A DNA stretch of 64,000 bases from Pseudogemmobacter bohemicus (GTDB taxonomy: Bacteria; Pseudomonadota; Alphaproteobacteria; Rhodobacterales; Rhodobacteraceae), in the NCBI RefSeq assembly GCF_003290025.1, contig NZ_QNHG01000002.1, positions 1,059,561-1,123,560 of the forward strand, read 5' to 3'. Position numbers and translations under genes: made by a program. The notes below the pieces were generated by a model. It had not been told where the DNA came from. It saw nothing but the letters and a program-made list of their open reading frames with translations, and did no database searches. This document shows positions 52,745 to 62,591 of the stretch, piece by piece. Position 1 is the first letter of the stretch, and every line of letters starts with the position of its first letter.

Positions 52745-54019
52745 ATGGCTGCGCCTACGCCCGATCCTGCCGCGCTGCCGCTGATCCGGCAGCCCTATCT
52801 GCTGTCGGTGCTGATCCCCTTTTACCGCGACAAGCAGGGCGCGGTCTGGCTGGGCCGGCTCTGGGCGCATGACCTGCGGGCGCATCTCGATTATATCGCC
52901 GACCTGACCGTGCTGGCGCCGGAGGTACAGATCACCGTGCCCGGGCCGGATATGGTGCGGGTCCCGGTGCCCGCTGGCCGCCGGCTGCGGTTTCGCCCTT
53001 TCGGGCGGGCCGAGGGGGGCGCGCTGCGCGCGGTTCTGGCCCTGCCGGGCCTGGTGCTGGCGGCATGGCGCGCGGTGGGAAAGGCCGGGATCGTGCATTC
53101 CGGTGTCGCGGGCTGGCCGATACCGCCGGGGCTGGTGATCAACCCGGTGGCGGTGCTGCGCCGCCGTCCGCTGGTGATGGTGACTGAAAGCGCCTTCTGG
53201 CGGCTGCCGGACCGGGATCATGCCAGCCGCAAGGCGCGGCTCAGGGCGCGGCTGACCGAGGGTTTCGCGCGCTGGTCGATGCGCCGCGCCCGGCTGGGGG
53301 TCTATACCAGCGAGGCTTACCGTGACAGCCTGCCGGTCGGGCCGGGGGGAGAGGCGCTGGTGCTGCCGGCCAGCTGGATTTCCGACGATATGATCCTGAT
53401 CGAAGATGTCGCCCGGGCCGCCTGGGCCGGGAAGGGCGCTCCGCGTTTTCTGATGGCCTCGCGGCTGGTGGCGGAAAAGGGGATCGGGCTTTTCCTGGCC
53501 GCGCTGGAGCGGCTGGAAGCGCAGGGCATCGCGCTGGCCGTCGATGTGATCGGTGAGGGGCCGATGCGCGAGGGGCTTGCGGCTTTCGCGGCGCAGGCCC
53601 GGCATGTGCGGCTGGGGCTCGTGCAGCCGGTGGAGTATGGCGCGCCCTTTATGGCGCTGCTCGGGCAGTATCATGCGGTGGTGGTGCCGACGACCGGCGA
53701 CGAACAGCCGCGCATCCTGTTTGACGCCTTTTCGCAGGCGGTGCCGGTGGTCGCGACCGGAACGACGGGCAATCTGGAAGTGGTGCAGGACGGCGTGAAT
53801 GGCCGCATCACGGCGCCCGGATCGGCGGAGGATCTGGCGCGGGTGCTGACGGAGGTGGCGGCCGGATCGGGGATGGCGGCACAGATGGGCCTTCATGCGC
53901 TGGAAACCGCGCGCGGCTATACCCATGCCATCATGCATCGCAAGCGGGCCGAGGCGCTGGCGCGGATTTTTGGCGCCGGCCCTGCCGATCCCGCCGCCGA
54001 TCACGAGAGGCTTTCTTGA
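52745..54019 (+). CDS. GT4-type glycosyltransferase
   Basis: A 424-residue GT-B fold enzyme. The N-terminal half carries LLSVLIPFYRDKQGAVWLG and an acceptor-side region. The C-terminal half shows PRFLMASRLVAEKGIGLFLAALERL (about 234-258), VDVIGEGPMREGL and the donor-binding TTGDEQPRILFDAFSQAVPVVATGTTGN (about 318-345), the GT4 E-x7-E region. It sits between proS and lolCD, which are often adjacent in related genomes as I recall, so it looks inserted. The ATG at 52745 follows GGGGGT; an upstream TTG is less likely. Confidence 0.85.
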   Translation: MAAPTPDPAALPLIRQPYLLSVLIPFYRDKQGAVWLGRLWAHDLRAHLDYIADLTVLAPEVQITVPGPDMVRVPVPAGRRLRFRPFGRAEGGALRAVLALPGLVLAAWRAVGKAGIVHSGVAGWPIPPGLVINPVAVLRRRPLVMVTESAFWRLPDRDHASRKARLRARLTEGFARWSMRRARLGVYTSEAYRDSLPVGPGGEALVLPASWISDDMILIEDVARAAWAGKGAPRFLMASRLVAEKGIGLFLAALERLEAQGIALAVDVIGEGPMREGLAAFAAQARHVRLGLVQPVEYGAPFMALLGQYHAVVVPTTGDEQPRILFDAFSQAVPVVATGTTGNLEVVQDGVNGRITAPGSAEDLARVLTEVAAGSGMAAQMGLHALETARGYTHAIMHRKRAEALARIFGAGPADPAADHERLS

Positions 54020-54118
54020 CCTTTCGCGCCCCAGAGGCCACTTTCCGCGTCAAAATTGGGCATTCCAAACACCGGGTGCCCGGCAATAATCATAAAGATT
54101 GGCATGAGGACCGCGCAG

Positions 54119-55405
54119 ATGGCCGAGAAAACCGCCCCTTTCGCCGCTTTCGAATGGATGATCGCCTGGCGTTATCTGCGCGCGCGCCGGGCCGAAGGCG
54201 GCGTCTCGGTGATGACCTGGATTTCGCTGATCGGCATCACGCTGGCGGTGGCGGCCCTGATCGTGACGCTGGCGGTGCGCGCCGGCTTTCGCGAGGAATT
54301 CGTCGATACGATCCTTGGCGTCAATGCGCATGTGACGCTCTGGGCGTCAGACAGCACCGATGCGAGCGGGCAAAAGATCCGCGGTTTCGCTGATTATGAC
54401 GCGCTGGCCGCCCGTGTGGCCGAAGTGCCGGGGGTGGAACGCGCGGCTCCGCTGATCCGGGGGCAGGTGATGGTCTCGGATGGTGAACGCAGCGTCGGTG
54501 CGGATCTTTACGGCATCTCGCCCGAGGAACTGGCAAAGATCCCCCGGATCGGTGTCGGCTCGGATTCCATCGGTGATATTGAGATGTTTCCCAACGGTAT
54601 CGCGCTCGGCTCGGTGCTGGCGCGCGATCTGGGGGTGATCGTGGGTGACAAGGTGCGGGTCATCACGCTGAACGGCCCCCGAACGCCGATGGGGGTCAGC
54701 CCGCGTACCAAAGCCTATGAGGTCGTCTATATCTTCACCGCCGGGCGCTACGATATCGACAAGGTGCGGATGTATATGCCCTTTACCGAGGCGCAGAGCT
54801 TTCTGAACCGCGAGGGATATGCCGATGAAATCGAGGTCATCGTGCGCGAGCCGGAAAAGGTGGATGACTACGTTCTGCCGATCCTGAACGCAGCCGGGCC
54901 GGCAGCCAATCCCTGGACCTGGCGCGATTCTGCGGGGTCGTTCCTGCGCGCGCTGGATATCGAGGACAATGTGATGTTCCTGATCCTCTCGATCCTCGTG
55001 CTGATCGCGTCGCTGAACATCGTTTCGGGGCTGATCATGCTGGTGAAAAACAAGGGGCGCGATATCGGTATCCTGCGGACGATGGGGCTGAGCCAGGGGT
55101 CGGTCCTGCGGGTGTTCTTCATCTGTGGCGCGGTCACCGGGGTGATCGGCACCATTGCGGGTCTGGCGCTTGGCTGTCTGGTGGCGCTGAATGTCGATCA
55201 GGTCATGGCGGGGATCGCCTGGCTCAATGGCAGCCCGGTCTGGGATGCCTCGGTCCGGGGGATCTATTCGCTGCCGGCAAAGCTGCAGACGGGCGATGTG
55301 ATCTCGGCGGTGGCGCTGGCGCTTGGCCTGTCCTTTATCGTGACCATTTTCCCGGCGCGCCGCGCCGCCCGTATGAACCCGGTGGAGGCGCTGCGTTATG
55401 AGTGA
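54119..55405 (+). CDS. lolC: Lipoprotein-releasing ABC transporter permease LolC/E
   Basis: A 428-residue inner-membrane protein that extracts lipoproteins for LolA transfer. The N-terminal [30 protein letters not shown] leads into the first helix (about 25-50). A large periplasmic MacB-like domain (about 50-265) follows, and the FtsX-type three-helix region is recognised by [24 protein letters not shown] and [21 protein letters not shown] 54119 is chosen because GAGGA lies eight bases before it; ATGs at 54104 and 54056 lie upstream. It overlaps lolD by eight bases. A single LolC/E-like protein, as in many alphaproteobacteria (LolF type). Confidence 0.93.
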   Translation: MAEKTAPFAAFEWMIAWRYLRARRAEGGVSVMTWISLIGITLAVAALIVTLAVRAGFREEFVDTILGVNAHVTLWASDSTDASGQKIRGFADYDALAARVAEVPGVERAAPLIRGQVMVSDGERSVGADLYGISPEELAKIPRIGVGSDSIGDIEMFPNGIALGSVLARDLGVIVGDKVRVITLNGPRTPMGVSPRTKAYEVVYIFTAGRYDIDKVRMYMPFTEAQSFLNREGYADEIEVIVREPEKVDDYVLPILNAAGPAANPWTWRDSAGSFLRALDIEDNVMFLILSILVLIASLNIVSGLIMLVKNKGRDIGILRTMGLSQGSVLRVFFICGAVTGVIGTIAGLALGCLVALNVDQVMAGIAWLNGSPVWDASVRGIYSLPAKLQTGDVISAVALALGLSFIVTIFPARRAARMNPVEALRYE

Positions 55406-56072
55406 GGCACTGGTTCTGGACGGCGTCACCAAGGGCTATAACCGGGGCAAACCCTCGCAAGTCGAGGTGCTGCGCGGCGTCAGCCTGTCGATTGCCAAAG
55501 GCGAGGTGGTGGCGCTGGTGGCGCCCTCGGGTGCGGGGAAATCGACGCTTTTGCATATTGCCGGGTTGCTGGATACGCCGGATGCGGGGCGGGTGGTGAT
55601 GGGCGGGCGCGAGATGGGCGGGCTTTCCGACCGGATGCGCACCGAGGCGCGGCGGCGCGATGTCGGCTTCATCTACCAGTTCCACCATCTGCTGCCGGAA
55701 TTCACCGCGCTGGAAAACATCGTGATCCCGCAGCTGGCGAATGGTGTGGCAAAGCGCGAGGCCGGGGCAAAGGCGCGTGATCTGCTTGATCTGGTCGGTG
55801 TCGGCACGCGCGCCAGCCACCGGCCGGCGGCCCTGTCAGGGGGCGAGCAGCAGCGCGTCGCCTTTTGTCGGGCGCTGGCCAATGGGCCGGGGCTTTTGCT
55901 GGCCGATGAACCGACCGGCAATCTCGATCCGGGCACCTCGGATCAGGTTTTCGGCGCGCTGATGGACCTGGTGCGCTCGACCGGGATGGCGGCGCTGATC
56001 GCGACCCATAACCTGGACCTTGCCGCGCGGATGGACCGGACCCTGCGGCTGGATCAGGGCCAGCTGGCCTGA
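55398..56072 (+). CDS. lolD: Lipoprotein-releasing ATP-binding protein LolD
   Basis: A 224-residue ABC ATPase that drives LolC/E. Walker A is [13 protein letters not shown] (about 42-54), the signature is [15 protein letters not shown] (about 145-159), Walker B is [12 protein letters not shown], and the H-loop is ATHNLDLA. Length and motif spacing match LolD. The ATG lies inside the lolC 3' end (eight-base overlap), so the two are translationally coupled. Confidence 0.96.
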   Translation: MSEALVLDGVTKGYNRGKPSQVEVLRGVSLSIAKGEVVALVAPSGAGKSTLLHIAGLLDTPDAGRVVMGGREMGGLSDRMRTEARRRDVGFIYQFHHLLPEFTALENIVIPQLANGVAKREAGAKARDLLDLVGVGTRASHRPAALSGGEQQRVAFCRALANGPGLLLADEPTGNLDPGTSDQVFGALMDLVRSTGMAALIATHNLDLAARMDRTLRLDQGQLA

Positions 56073-56143
56073 GCCTGCGCCAGCCGGTCAACGGCGGCGC
56101 ACCCCTGGGGCAGCAAATCCCGGCCCGGACTGCCCGCCTGTGA

Positions 56144-56183
56144 CCCGGAAACAGATTTTCGTGATTTTCTGCGTTTTTCCGGG
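56144..56183. terminator. Imperfect dyad downstream of lolD
   Basis: CCCGGAAACAGA (56144-56155) can pair with TCTG-CGTT-TTTCCGGG (56168-56183), leaving a four-base bulge. It lies 72 bases after the lolD stop in a 212-base gap and may be a terminator. Confidence 0.35.
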
Positions 56184-56284
56184 CAGCCGGAATTGCCCTT
56201 GTCATGGAATGGGTTTCCAATGGGGCAGCCTGCCGGCGGGTATTTTGCTGCCGGCGGGGCCAAAAAACAGCAGGACAATGGCAC

Positions 56285-57253
56285 GTGGCAGGAACGACGA
56301 CAGGCGGCGCGAAGTGGAAGAAGTTCATCTGGCCGGTGATCGGCCTGCTGGCTATCGGGATTTCCTTCTGGTTTCTGGCCCATGAATTGAAAGACATGTC
56401 ATGGGAGGCGCTCTGGGCCGGGTTCGGGGCGATCAGCAGATGGCACTGGTTCCTGATCGTCCTGTGCACGCTGGCCTGCTATATCAATCTCGCGCTTTAC
56501 GACGTGATTGCGCTGCAGCATCTGAACAAGAAGGTCAGTTTTCCCTTTGTCGCCGGCTGCGCCCTGACCACTTATTCACTGGCTCATACCATTGGCGCAT
56601 CAGCTTTTTCCGGCGCGGTGATCCGCTACCGCGCCTATACGACCAAAGGGCTTTCGGGGCCCGAGGTCGGTGTGCTGGTCACCTTCTGCTCGCTCACATT
56701 CAGCCTTGCCGTGATGATCGTGCTGGGTTTTGCCTTCCTGCTGACGCCGGATCTCGGCGACCGCGTTTCTGCCTATATATCGCCTTATGTGGTCCGCTGG
56801 GCCGCGCTGGTGACACTGGTGATCGTGCTGGTCTATCTGGCCTCATCGGCACTTGGCCTGCCGGATCTGAAAATCCGCAATTTCCGCATTTCCTACCCGC
56901 GGTTCTCGATCGCGCTGAAGCAGGTGACCATAGCCCCGGTGGAGCTTTTATTTGCCGCTGGCATCCTCTATTTCGCGCTGCCCGAGGCTAATAACCCTGG
57001 ATATATGGTTGTGATGGGGGTGTTTGTGGTCGGTTTCTCGCTGGCGCTGTTGTCGCATGCGCCGGGCGGGATCGGGGTTTTTGAGCTGGCGGTGATCACC
57101 GGTCTGCCGGAATTCCCGCCCGAGACCGTGTTGGCGGCGCTGCTCGTGTTCCGGTTGTTCTATCTGATGTTGCCGCTGGTGCTGGGCCTTGTGCTGGTGG
57201 CGCTGTTCGAATCCAGGCAGCTGAAGGCGAAACGCGGGCAGGGGGAGGCCTGA
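56285..57253 (+). CDS. YbhN/UPF0104 family integral membrane protein (MprF-flippase-like)
   Basis: A 322-residue membrane protein with about eight helices, related to the flippase half of lysylphosphatidylglycerol synthase MprF. Recognisable blocks are HWFLIVLCTLACYINLALYDV, YSLAHTIGASAFSGAVIRYRAY (about 90-111) and LLSHAPGGIGVFELAVITGLP (about 251-271), the conserved PGGxGxFE motif. The start is GTG at 56285 with AGGAC eight bases upstream; ATG 56204 has no site. No synthase domain is fused, so it is not itself a lysyl transferase. It probably moves a lipid or lipid-linked substrate. Confidence 0.87.
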   Translation: MAGTTTGGAKWKKFIWPVIGLLAIGISFWFLAHELKDMSWEALWAGFGAISRWHWFLIVLCTLACYINLALYDVIALQHLNKKVSFPFVAGCALTTYSLAHTIGASAFSGAVIRYRAYTTKGLSGPEVGVLVTFCSLTFSLAVMIVLGFAFLLTPDLGDRVSAYISPYVVRWAALVTLVIVLVYLASSALGLPDLKIRNFRISYPRFSIALKQVTIAPVELLFAAGILYFALPEANNPGYMVVMGVFVVGFSLALLSHAPGGIGVFELAVITGLPEFPPETVLAALLVFRLFYLMLPLVLGLVLVALFESRQLKAKRGQGEA

Positions 57254-57270
57254 TCCGGTTGCCCGCCACG

Positions 57271-58467
57271 CTAACCGCCAAAGCGCGCCCAGGACCGCTC
57301 CAGCATCTCCGCATCGAAATTGCGCCCGATCAACACAATCACCCCTTCTTCCGGTGCCGGTCCGGCAAGGGTCTCGGGCAGGATTTCGGGCGGCTGCATC
57401 ACATGACGCACCGATTGCAGCAGCAGGCGCCCTGCCGGCGTGCGCACCACGCCCTTGACCCGCACCACATCGCCGCCCCGGGCGAAGAGCAGCGCGGATA
57501 GCCAGGTCGAGAGTGCCACCCATCCCTCCGTCTCCCCTGTTATAAGACGAAACGGCCTGATCGGTGTGGACTCGCGGGCCGGGGCCAGGTCAAAGGGCTG
57601 CCCGGGTTCGGGCAGGTCGCAAGGCATCCCGAGCTCTGCGCCGGTGATCCGCGCCGCCGGATTCAGCATCTGCAAACTGGCCAGCAAGCGCGCGGTTTGT
57701 TCCGGCGGGGCCGCGGCCGTTTTGGTGATGATGATGCGGTCTGCCGTTTCGGCCTGGGCGCGGGCGAGCGGCTCTTCCATCAGCTGAGACTGTCCGTGCA
57801 GCGCATCGGCCAGTACAAGGGTTTCGCTCAGCCGCAATCGGCGCGCGAGGATCGGGTCACCGGCAACCGCCGTGGCAATAGCGCCAGGATCGGCAAGCCC
57901 GCTGGTCTCCAGCAAGATGCCCGCGATCTGCCCGAAATCGCGACCACTGGCCTCGTCGCAGATCCCGCGCATGGCCCTGATCAGCGCGGCAGCCCCCTCG
58001 CAACAGGCGCAGCCTCCGGCAAGAACCGTCAATCTGGATGCTGCGCCAAGCAGCAGATTGTCCACCGGCGTACCCGCCGCCTCATTGACGATGATATGGT
58101 GGTGCGCAAAATGTCCGGCATAGAGATGATGCCGCAGCCAGCTGCTTTTGCCGGCGCCCAAAAAGCCTCCCAATATGGTCAGCGGCAGCCTGCCGTCGCC
58201 TTGCGCCCGCGAGGGCGCGGTTTCCGCTGCAGCCGTTTCTTTATGCACCGCTCCGGCGCTTTCGCCGCTGTCGGATGCTGATTCCAGACCTGTACCGCCT
58301 GACTGCGTGATGCCTGGTCCCGTCTGGCCTGACGGTGATATCCTTGGGCCGATGGCGCATGATCCGGCACTGACTGCTCCGCCTTCAGCTCTCGCATCGC
58401 CAGCTCTCTCGTCGCGTAGTCTGGCGCAGCCTGACCGGGGGCGCCTCTGCGCAACACCTTCAGCCAT
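57271..58467 (-). CDS. COG0523 (CobW/G3E) metallochaperone GTPase
   Basis: A 398-residue G3E GTPase. The recognised part starts about residue 95: TILGGFLGAGKSSWLRHHL is Walker A, IIVNEAAGTPVDN follows, GGCACCEGAAAL carries the conserved CxCC metal motif, LLETSGLADPGAI is Walker B, and IITKTAAAP replaces the usual NKxD. A CobW C-terminal domain ends DAEMLERSWARFGG. The first ~95 residues are Gly/Ser/Arg-rich and unlike the family, so the true start may be a GTG near VHKETAAAE; ATG 58467 overlaps the preceding small gene by eight bases. It is the last gene of the operon with the hydrolase and ABC transporter. Confidence 0.87.
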   Translation of the reverse strand: MAEGVAQRRPRSGCARLRDERAGDARAEGGAVSAGSCAIGPRISPSGQTGPGITQSGGTGLESASDSGESAGAVHKETAAAETAPSRAQGDGRLPLTILGGFLGAGKSSWLRHHLYAGHFAHHHIIVNEAAGTPVDNLLLGAASRLTVLAGGCACCEGAAALIRAMRGICDEASGRDFGQIAGILLETSGLADPGAIATAVAGDPILARRLRLSETLVLADALHGQSQLMEEPLARAQAETADRIIITKTAAAPPEQTARLLASLQMLNPAARITGAELGMPCDLPEPGQPFDLAPARESTPIRPFRLITGETEGWVALSTWLSALLFARGGDVVRVKGVVRTPAGRLLLQSVRHVMQPPEILPETLAGPAPEEGVIVLIGRNFDAEMLERSWARFGG

Positions 58468-58753
58468 GGTCCAGCGCGCGCGGCGACAGCGGATCCAGCG
58501 GCGTCCCGACCAGCCTGGCGGCGGCAGACCAGAGCCCGTCCAGATCCGCCACCAGTTCCCAGGCCCCACCCGGGGCAAAGAGCTGTAACCCGGGTGTCAC
58601 GCCGTCATCATGGGCCTTGAGCCCCCAAGGGGCGAGCAGCCGGTTGATTGCCACCAGCCGGATGAACCGCACCCGCACCCTGTCGCCAGGTGTGACAGCT
58701 CCGGCATCGGTCCAATGGCCCGGGCGGCTGGGATAGCCACAGGCGGAACACAT
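58460..58753 (-). CDS. Small CxxC protein in CobW operon
   Basis: A 97-residue protein with CSACG at the very N terminus followed by PSRPGHW, giving two cysteines and a nearby histidine as possible metal ligands. The rest (VRVRFIRLVAINRLLAPWG; LVADLDGLWSAAARLVG) is compact and helical. It overlaps the COG0523 gene by eight bases and lies 13 bases after the hydrolase gene, so all three are co-expressed. A role in metal handling with the chaperone is inferred from context. Confidence 0.75.
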   Translation of the reverse strand: MCSACGYPSRPGHWTDAGAVTPGDRVRVRFIRLVAINRLLAPWGLKAHDDGVTPGLQLFAPGGAWELVADLDGLWSAAARLVGTPLDPLSPRALDHG

Positions 58754-58766
58754 GATGCGCCCGGTC

Positions 58767-59669
58767 TCAGATCACGTCCGGGCGTTTGCCGCCTTCAAAC
58801 GGATAACGCTTGCGGAAATCGTCGGTAATCTGCTCAAATGTCGCCCATTCGACCCCTTCATGGCCGTTGATATATTCGATCAGCCGTTCGAGCATCAAAA
58901 GCACCTGCGGCCGCCCCGCGACATCCGGATGGATGGTGAAGGCAAAGACCGCATAATCCATCTCACGATAGACCCAGTCGAACTGGTCACGCCAAAGCTC
59001 CTCGATATCGCGCGGGTTCACGAAACCATGCGAATTCGGTGATTTTTTCATAAACATCATTGGCGGCAGATCATCTACATACCAGTTCGCGGCGATATCA
59101 ACGAGGTCGATCTCTTTCCCGTGTTTCAGCGGGTGCATCCAGTCTTTGGCTTGTTTCGTATAGTCGATGACATTCCATTCATCGCCCACACGCGCATAGA
59201 ATGGCTGGAAATCCCGGTAGCCCTGGCTGTGATCATAGCTGAAATTGTACTTTTGCAGCAAAGCCGCCGTCGAGTTCGACATTTCCCACCAGGGAGCCAC
59301 ATAGCCGCGCGGCGGGCGGCCAGTCAGCCTGTCGATCAGCTCGATGGATTTGACGAGAACATCCTCCTCTTGTTGCGGAGTCATCGCGATGGGGTTTTCG
59401 TGCAGATAGCCATGAGCGCCCACCTCATGGCCTGCATCCACGATCATCCGCATTTCTTTCGGAAAGGTTTCCAGCGAATGGCCGGGGATGAAAAAACTGG
59501 TCTGCAGATCGTATTTTTTGAACAAACGCAGCAAGCGGGGGATGCCCACCTCGGTTGCGAATATCCCGCGCTGGATGTCAGACGGGCTGTCGCCGCCGCC
59601 ATAAGAACCGATCCAGCCCGCGACCGAATCGATATCGGTGCCGAAGGCGCAGTAGATTTTCTTGGCCAT
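58767..59669 (-). CDS. Polysaccharide-deacetylase-fold amidohydrolase (HpPgdA/cyclic-imidase-like)
   Basis: A 300-residue NodB-fold enzyme without a signal peptide. [20 protein letters not shown] (about 9-28) carries the metal Asp, [14 protein letters not shown] follows, [16 protein letters not shown] (about 79-94) gives the HxxxH zinc pair, and [11 protein letters not shown] and the C-terminal [20 protein letters not shown] are conserved. From memory the protein closely resembles Helicobacter HP0310 (PgdA), whose structure suggested cyclic-imide hydrolase activity. Absence of export, and co-transcription with an ABC importer, favour a catabolic amide/imide hydrolase over peptidoglycan deacetylation. 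Confidence 0.88.
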   Translation of the reverse strand: MAKKIYCAFGTDIDSVAGWIGSYGGGDSPSDIQRGIFATEVGIPRLLRLFKKYDLQTSFFIPGHSLETFPKEMRMIVDAGHEVGAHGYLHENPIAMTPQQEEDVLVKSIELIDRLTGRPPRGYVAPWWEMSNSTAALLQKYNFSYDHSQGYRDFQPFYARVGDEWNVIDYTKQAKDWMHPLKHGKEIDLVDIAANWYVDDLPPMMFMKKSPNSHGFVNPRDIEELWRDQFDWVYREMDYAVFAFTIHPDVAGRPQVLLMLERLIEYINGHEGVEWATFEQITDDFRKRYPFEGGKRPDVI

Positions 59670-59695
59670 GTTAGCCTCCTGTTAACGTGTCGGTG

Positions 59696-60811
59696 TCAGT
59701 CTTCCAGAGGTGTTCCGGCGGAATTGTTTGTGCCTTTCAGATGGTGGCTTGCGGCGGGCTCCCATGTGGCATGGATGGTCTCGCCGACGCTGATCGGGCG
59801 GGCGAACCAGGCCTCGTCAGGCATGTAGATGATGAATTCCTCGCGTGTGCCGGTGTCGAGGGCGACTTTGACGAAAGTGCCCTGGTACTCGGTATTGATG
59901 ACCTTGCCGGTCAGCCCGTTGCGGGCGGGGGCCTCGGGCAGGATATGAATGCGGTCGCGGCGGACCGAGAAACGAATCTCTGCGCCCGGCGTGACACCGG
60001 GCGCGGATGGCAGGTCATGGCGGTGCCCGTCTGCGGTGGTGACGGTCGCGGCATCGCCCGAGATGCTTTCTACTTTGCCCGCCAGCACATTCTGGCCGCC
60101 CATGAAGCGGGCGACATAGGGGCTGTGCGGGTGGTTATAGATCTCACGCGGGCTGGCAGCCTGTTCGATCAGCCCGTGATCCATCACCACGACCTGATCG
60201 GCCAGCGCGATGGCCTCGGGCTGGGTATGGGTGACGTGGATAAAGGTGATGCCAAGTTCGTTTTGCAGCCGTTTCAGCTCTACCCGCATCCGGAGCCGCA
60301 GGAATTCGTCCAGCGCGGAAAGCGGCTCATCCAGCAGGAGGACTTTGGGATTGGTGATCAGAGCACGCGCCAGCGCTACCCGCTGCTGCTGGCCGCCGGA
60401 AAGCTCGGATGGCAGGCGGTCGGCGAGGTGGCTTAACTGCACGCGATCAAGCATCTCGCGGGCTTTGGCGCGGCGCGGCTCCGTGGCCTCGCCCTTCACA
60501 CGCAGCGAAAACGCCACATTGTCGGTCAGGGAAAGGTGAGGAAACAGCGCATAGTTCTGGAACATCAGCGCCGTGCCACGGCTGCCGGTTCTGGAATGGG
60601 TCACGTCCTGGCCACCGATGGCAATCCGCCCCGAGGAGGGCGCTTCATGCCCGGCAATCATCCTGAGCAGCGTGGTCTTGCCACAGCCCGAGGGGCCGAT
60701 CATGCAGCAATAAGACCCGCCCTCGATCACCAGGTCGACATTATTCACTGCCTTCACCGGACCATAAAGCTTGGTGACACCACTGATATCAATACGGCTG
60801 GCGTCAGACAT
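59696..60811 (-). CDS. ABC transporter ATP-binding protein (polyamine/spermidine class)
   Basis: A 371-residue PotA-type ATPase. Walker A is GPSGCGKTTLLRMI (about 40-53), the signature is LSGGQQQRVALARAL (about 139-153), Walker B is LLLDEPLSALDE, and a C-terminal TOBE domain spans about 240-350 (NVLAGKVESISGD; EYQGTFVKVAL). It energises the two permeases encoded next upstream. It is co-directional, 26 bases before the hydrolase. Confidence 0.93.
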   Translation of the reverse strand: MSDASRIDISGVTKLYGPVKAVNNVDLVIEGGSYCCMIGPSGCGKTTLLRMIAGHEAPSSGRIAIGGQDVTHSRTGSRGTALMFQNYALFPHLSLTDNVAFSLRVKGEATEPRRAKAREMLDRVQLSHLADRLPSELSGGQQQRVALARALITNPKVLLLDEPLSALDEFLRLRMRVELKRLQNELGITFIHVTHTQPEAIALADQVVVMDHGLIEQAASPREIYNHPHSPYVARFMGGQNVLAGKVESISGDAATVTTADGHRHDLPSAPGVTPGAEIRFSVRRDRIHILPEAPARNGLTGKVINTEYQGTFVKVALDTGTREEFIIYMPDEAWFARPISVGETIHATWEPAASHHLKGTNNSAGTPLED

Positions 60812-60813
60812 GG

Positions 60814-61650
60814 TCAGGCTCCTCGCTTTGCACGGGCACGGCGTTTCTGGATCAGGGCGATGCAGGCGAAAGCCGCCGCGATGACCGCGAAGCTGATCAC
60901 CGAGGTTACGGTGCCGATCGCATAAAGCGCGGGTGTCGTCACATTGGTTGTCATATTGGAAATCTCGATAGGCAGGGTGTTCTTGCCGCCAACAGTCAGG
61001 AGCGAGCGCGGCATTTCATCGTAAGACAGGGTGAAGCCAAACAGCGCCACCGCGATCAGGCCCGGGAAGAGGATCGGCACGGTAACGTAGCGCAGAGTCT
61101 GCGAGGGGGTGGCGCCGGCGTCGCGGGCGGCCTCTTCCCAGGATGAATCAAACCGGTTCAGCACGGCGAACATGATCAAAAGGCCGAAGGGCAGCGTCCA
61201 GCTCAGATGCGCGCCGAGGCCCGAGAGCCACCAGTTCAGCCGGAAGCCAAGCAGCTGGAACAGCTGCGAAATTCCGAGGCCGAGCAGGATCCCCGGCACC
61301 ACGAGGCTGGTGATTGCCAGATAGAACAGCGGCCCCGCACCGATAAACCGCTTGCGGAAGGCGAGGCCCGCGAACAGACAGACCACCGCAGTGATCAACA
61401 GCGACATGGCGCCGAGTATCATCGAGCGGCGGAAGGCGCCGCCGAGATCGCCGTAGCGGGTCGATGTCCACAAATCGCCGAACCAATGGGTCGAGACTCC
61501 ACGCAGCGGGAAGGTCAGCCCGCCCGTTGGCCCCTGGAAGCTGAGGATGAAAATCACCAGCATCGGGCCGTACAGGAAGATCACGAACAGCGCGAAGAAA
61601 CCCGCCAGCAGGTAGAAACCGAGGCCGCGTCTATGGGTTGCCTGTGCCAT
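60814..61650 (-). CDS. ABC transporter permease, PotC-like
   Basis: A 278-residue inner-membrane permease with about six helices. FFALFVIFLYGPMLVIFILSF begins the protein and the EAA-loop region reads EEAARDAGATPSQTLRYVTVPILFPG (about 176-201), the contact for the ATPase. It ends two bases before the ATPase gene and follows the partner permease by six bases. Confidence 0.93.
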   Translation of the reverse strand: MAQATHRRGLGFYLLAGFFALFVIFLYGPMLVIFILSFQGPTGGLTFPLRGVSTHWFGDLWTSTRYGDLGGAFRRSMILGAMSLLITAVVCLFAGLAFRKRFIGAGPLFYLAITSLVVPGILLGLGISQLFQLLGFRLNWWLSGLGAHLSWTLPFGLLIMFAVLNRFDSSWEEAARDAGATPSQTLRYVTVPILFPGLIAVALFGFTLSYDEMPRSLLTVGGKNTLPIEISNMTTNVTTPALYAIGTVTSVISFAVIAAAFACIALIQKRRARAKRGA

Positions 61651-61656
61651 GACCCC

Positions 61657-62529
61657 TCACTTCGCCAGTTCGGAACGGATATCGACAATCCGAAGGATCG
61701 CCGAGACCATCAGGAGAACCACGACGATCAGCAGCACCGCCATGGCCGCGGCTTCGGGGTAGAAAAGCTGGTCGATCTGGTTCTTCATCGCCGAGACGAC
61801 CGAGGCGCTTTGCCCACCGCTCATCACCCGTACGACAAAGAAATCGCCCATCACCAGCGTCACGACGAAGATCGCGCCAAGCGCGATGCCGGTGCGCGAC
61901 AAGGGGACGATCACCGTCCAGAGGATCTGCCAGCCGGAGGCGCCGGCATCTCGGGCGGCCTCTATCAGGTTCGGGTTGATCTTGGCCATCGAATTGAAGA
62001 TCGGCACGATCATAAACAGCGTGAAGAGATGGATATAGGTCAGCACCACTGCGAAATCGGAATAAAGCAGGATATCAAGTGGTTGGTCGATCACTCCGGC
62101 CGAGATCAGTGCCTGGTTGAAGACGCCTTCGCGGCCCAGAAACGGGATCCAGGACACCATACGGATGACATTCGAGGTCCAGAACGGGATCGTGCACAGC
62201 AGGAACAACCCGATCTGCCATTTCAGGTTCCGCACATGGAAGACGAGGAAATAGGAACAGGTAAACCCGATCAAGAGCGTCGCGATCAGCGTCAGCCCGG
62301 CATATTTCAGCGTGTTCAGAAACAGGGTCAGCGTCACCGGCGATGTCAGCACCTGCTGGTAATTCGCCCAGGTGAATTCGGGGTAGATCGAGATTCCGTC
62401 CGATTGCCAGAAGCTCAGAAGCAGCACGGTGATCAGCGGAATGCCCACCATGGCCAGCATGATCAGCGCCAGCGGCGCGACCTGGAGATAGGGCGTCAGC
62501 GGCGAAGACCGCCCGGAAGAACGCGACAT
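61657..62529 (-). CDS. ABC transporter permease, PotB-like
   Basis: A 290-residue permease with about six helices. VAPLALIMLAMVGIPLITVLLLSFW is the first helix and the EAA loop reads LIEAARDAGASGWQILWTVIVPLSR (about 182-206). The spacing to its neighbours and the shared strand indicate one operon with the binding protein upstream and the ATPase downstream. Confidence 0.93.
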   Translation of the reverse strand: MSRSSGRSSPLTPYLQVAPLALIMLAMVGIPLITVLLLSFWQSDGISIYPEFTWANYQQVLTSPVTLTLFLNTLKYAGLTLIATLLIGFTCSYFLVFHVRNLKWQIGLFLLCTIPFWTSNVIRMVSWIPFLGREGVFNQALISAGVIDQPLDILLYSDFAVVLTYIHLFTLFMIVPIFNSMAKINPNLIEAARDAGASGWQILWTVIVPLSRTGIALGAIFVVTLVMGDFFVVRVMSGGQSASVVSAMKNQIDQLFYPEAAAMAVLLIVVVLLMVSAILRIVDIRSELAK

Positions 62530-62591
62530 CGGTTACCCTCGTGAGGAACCCGGCGGGGTCAGAACCCCGCCGGAAGAAATCAGGCCCAAAA

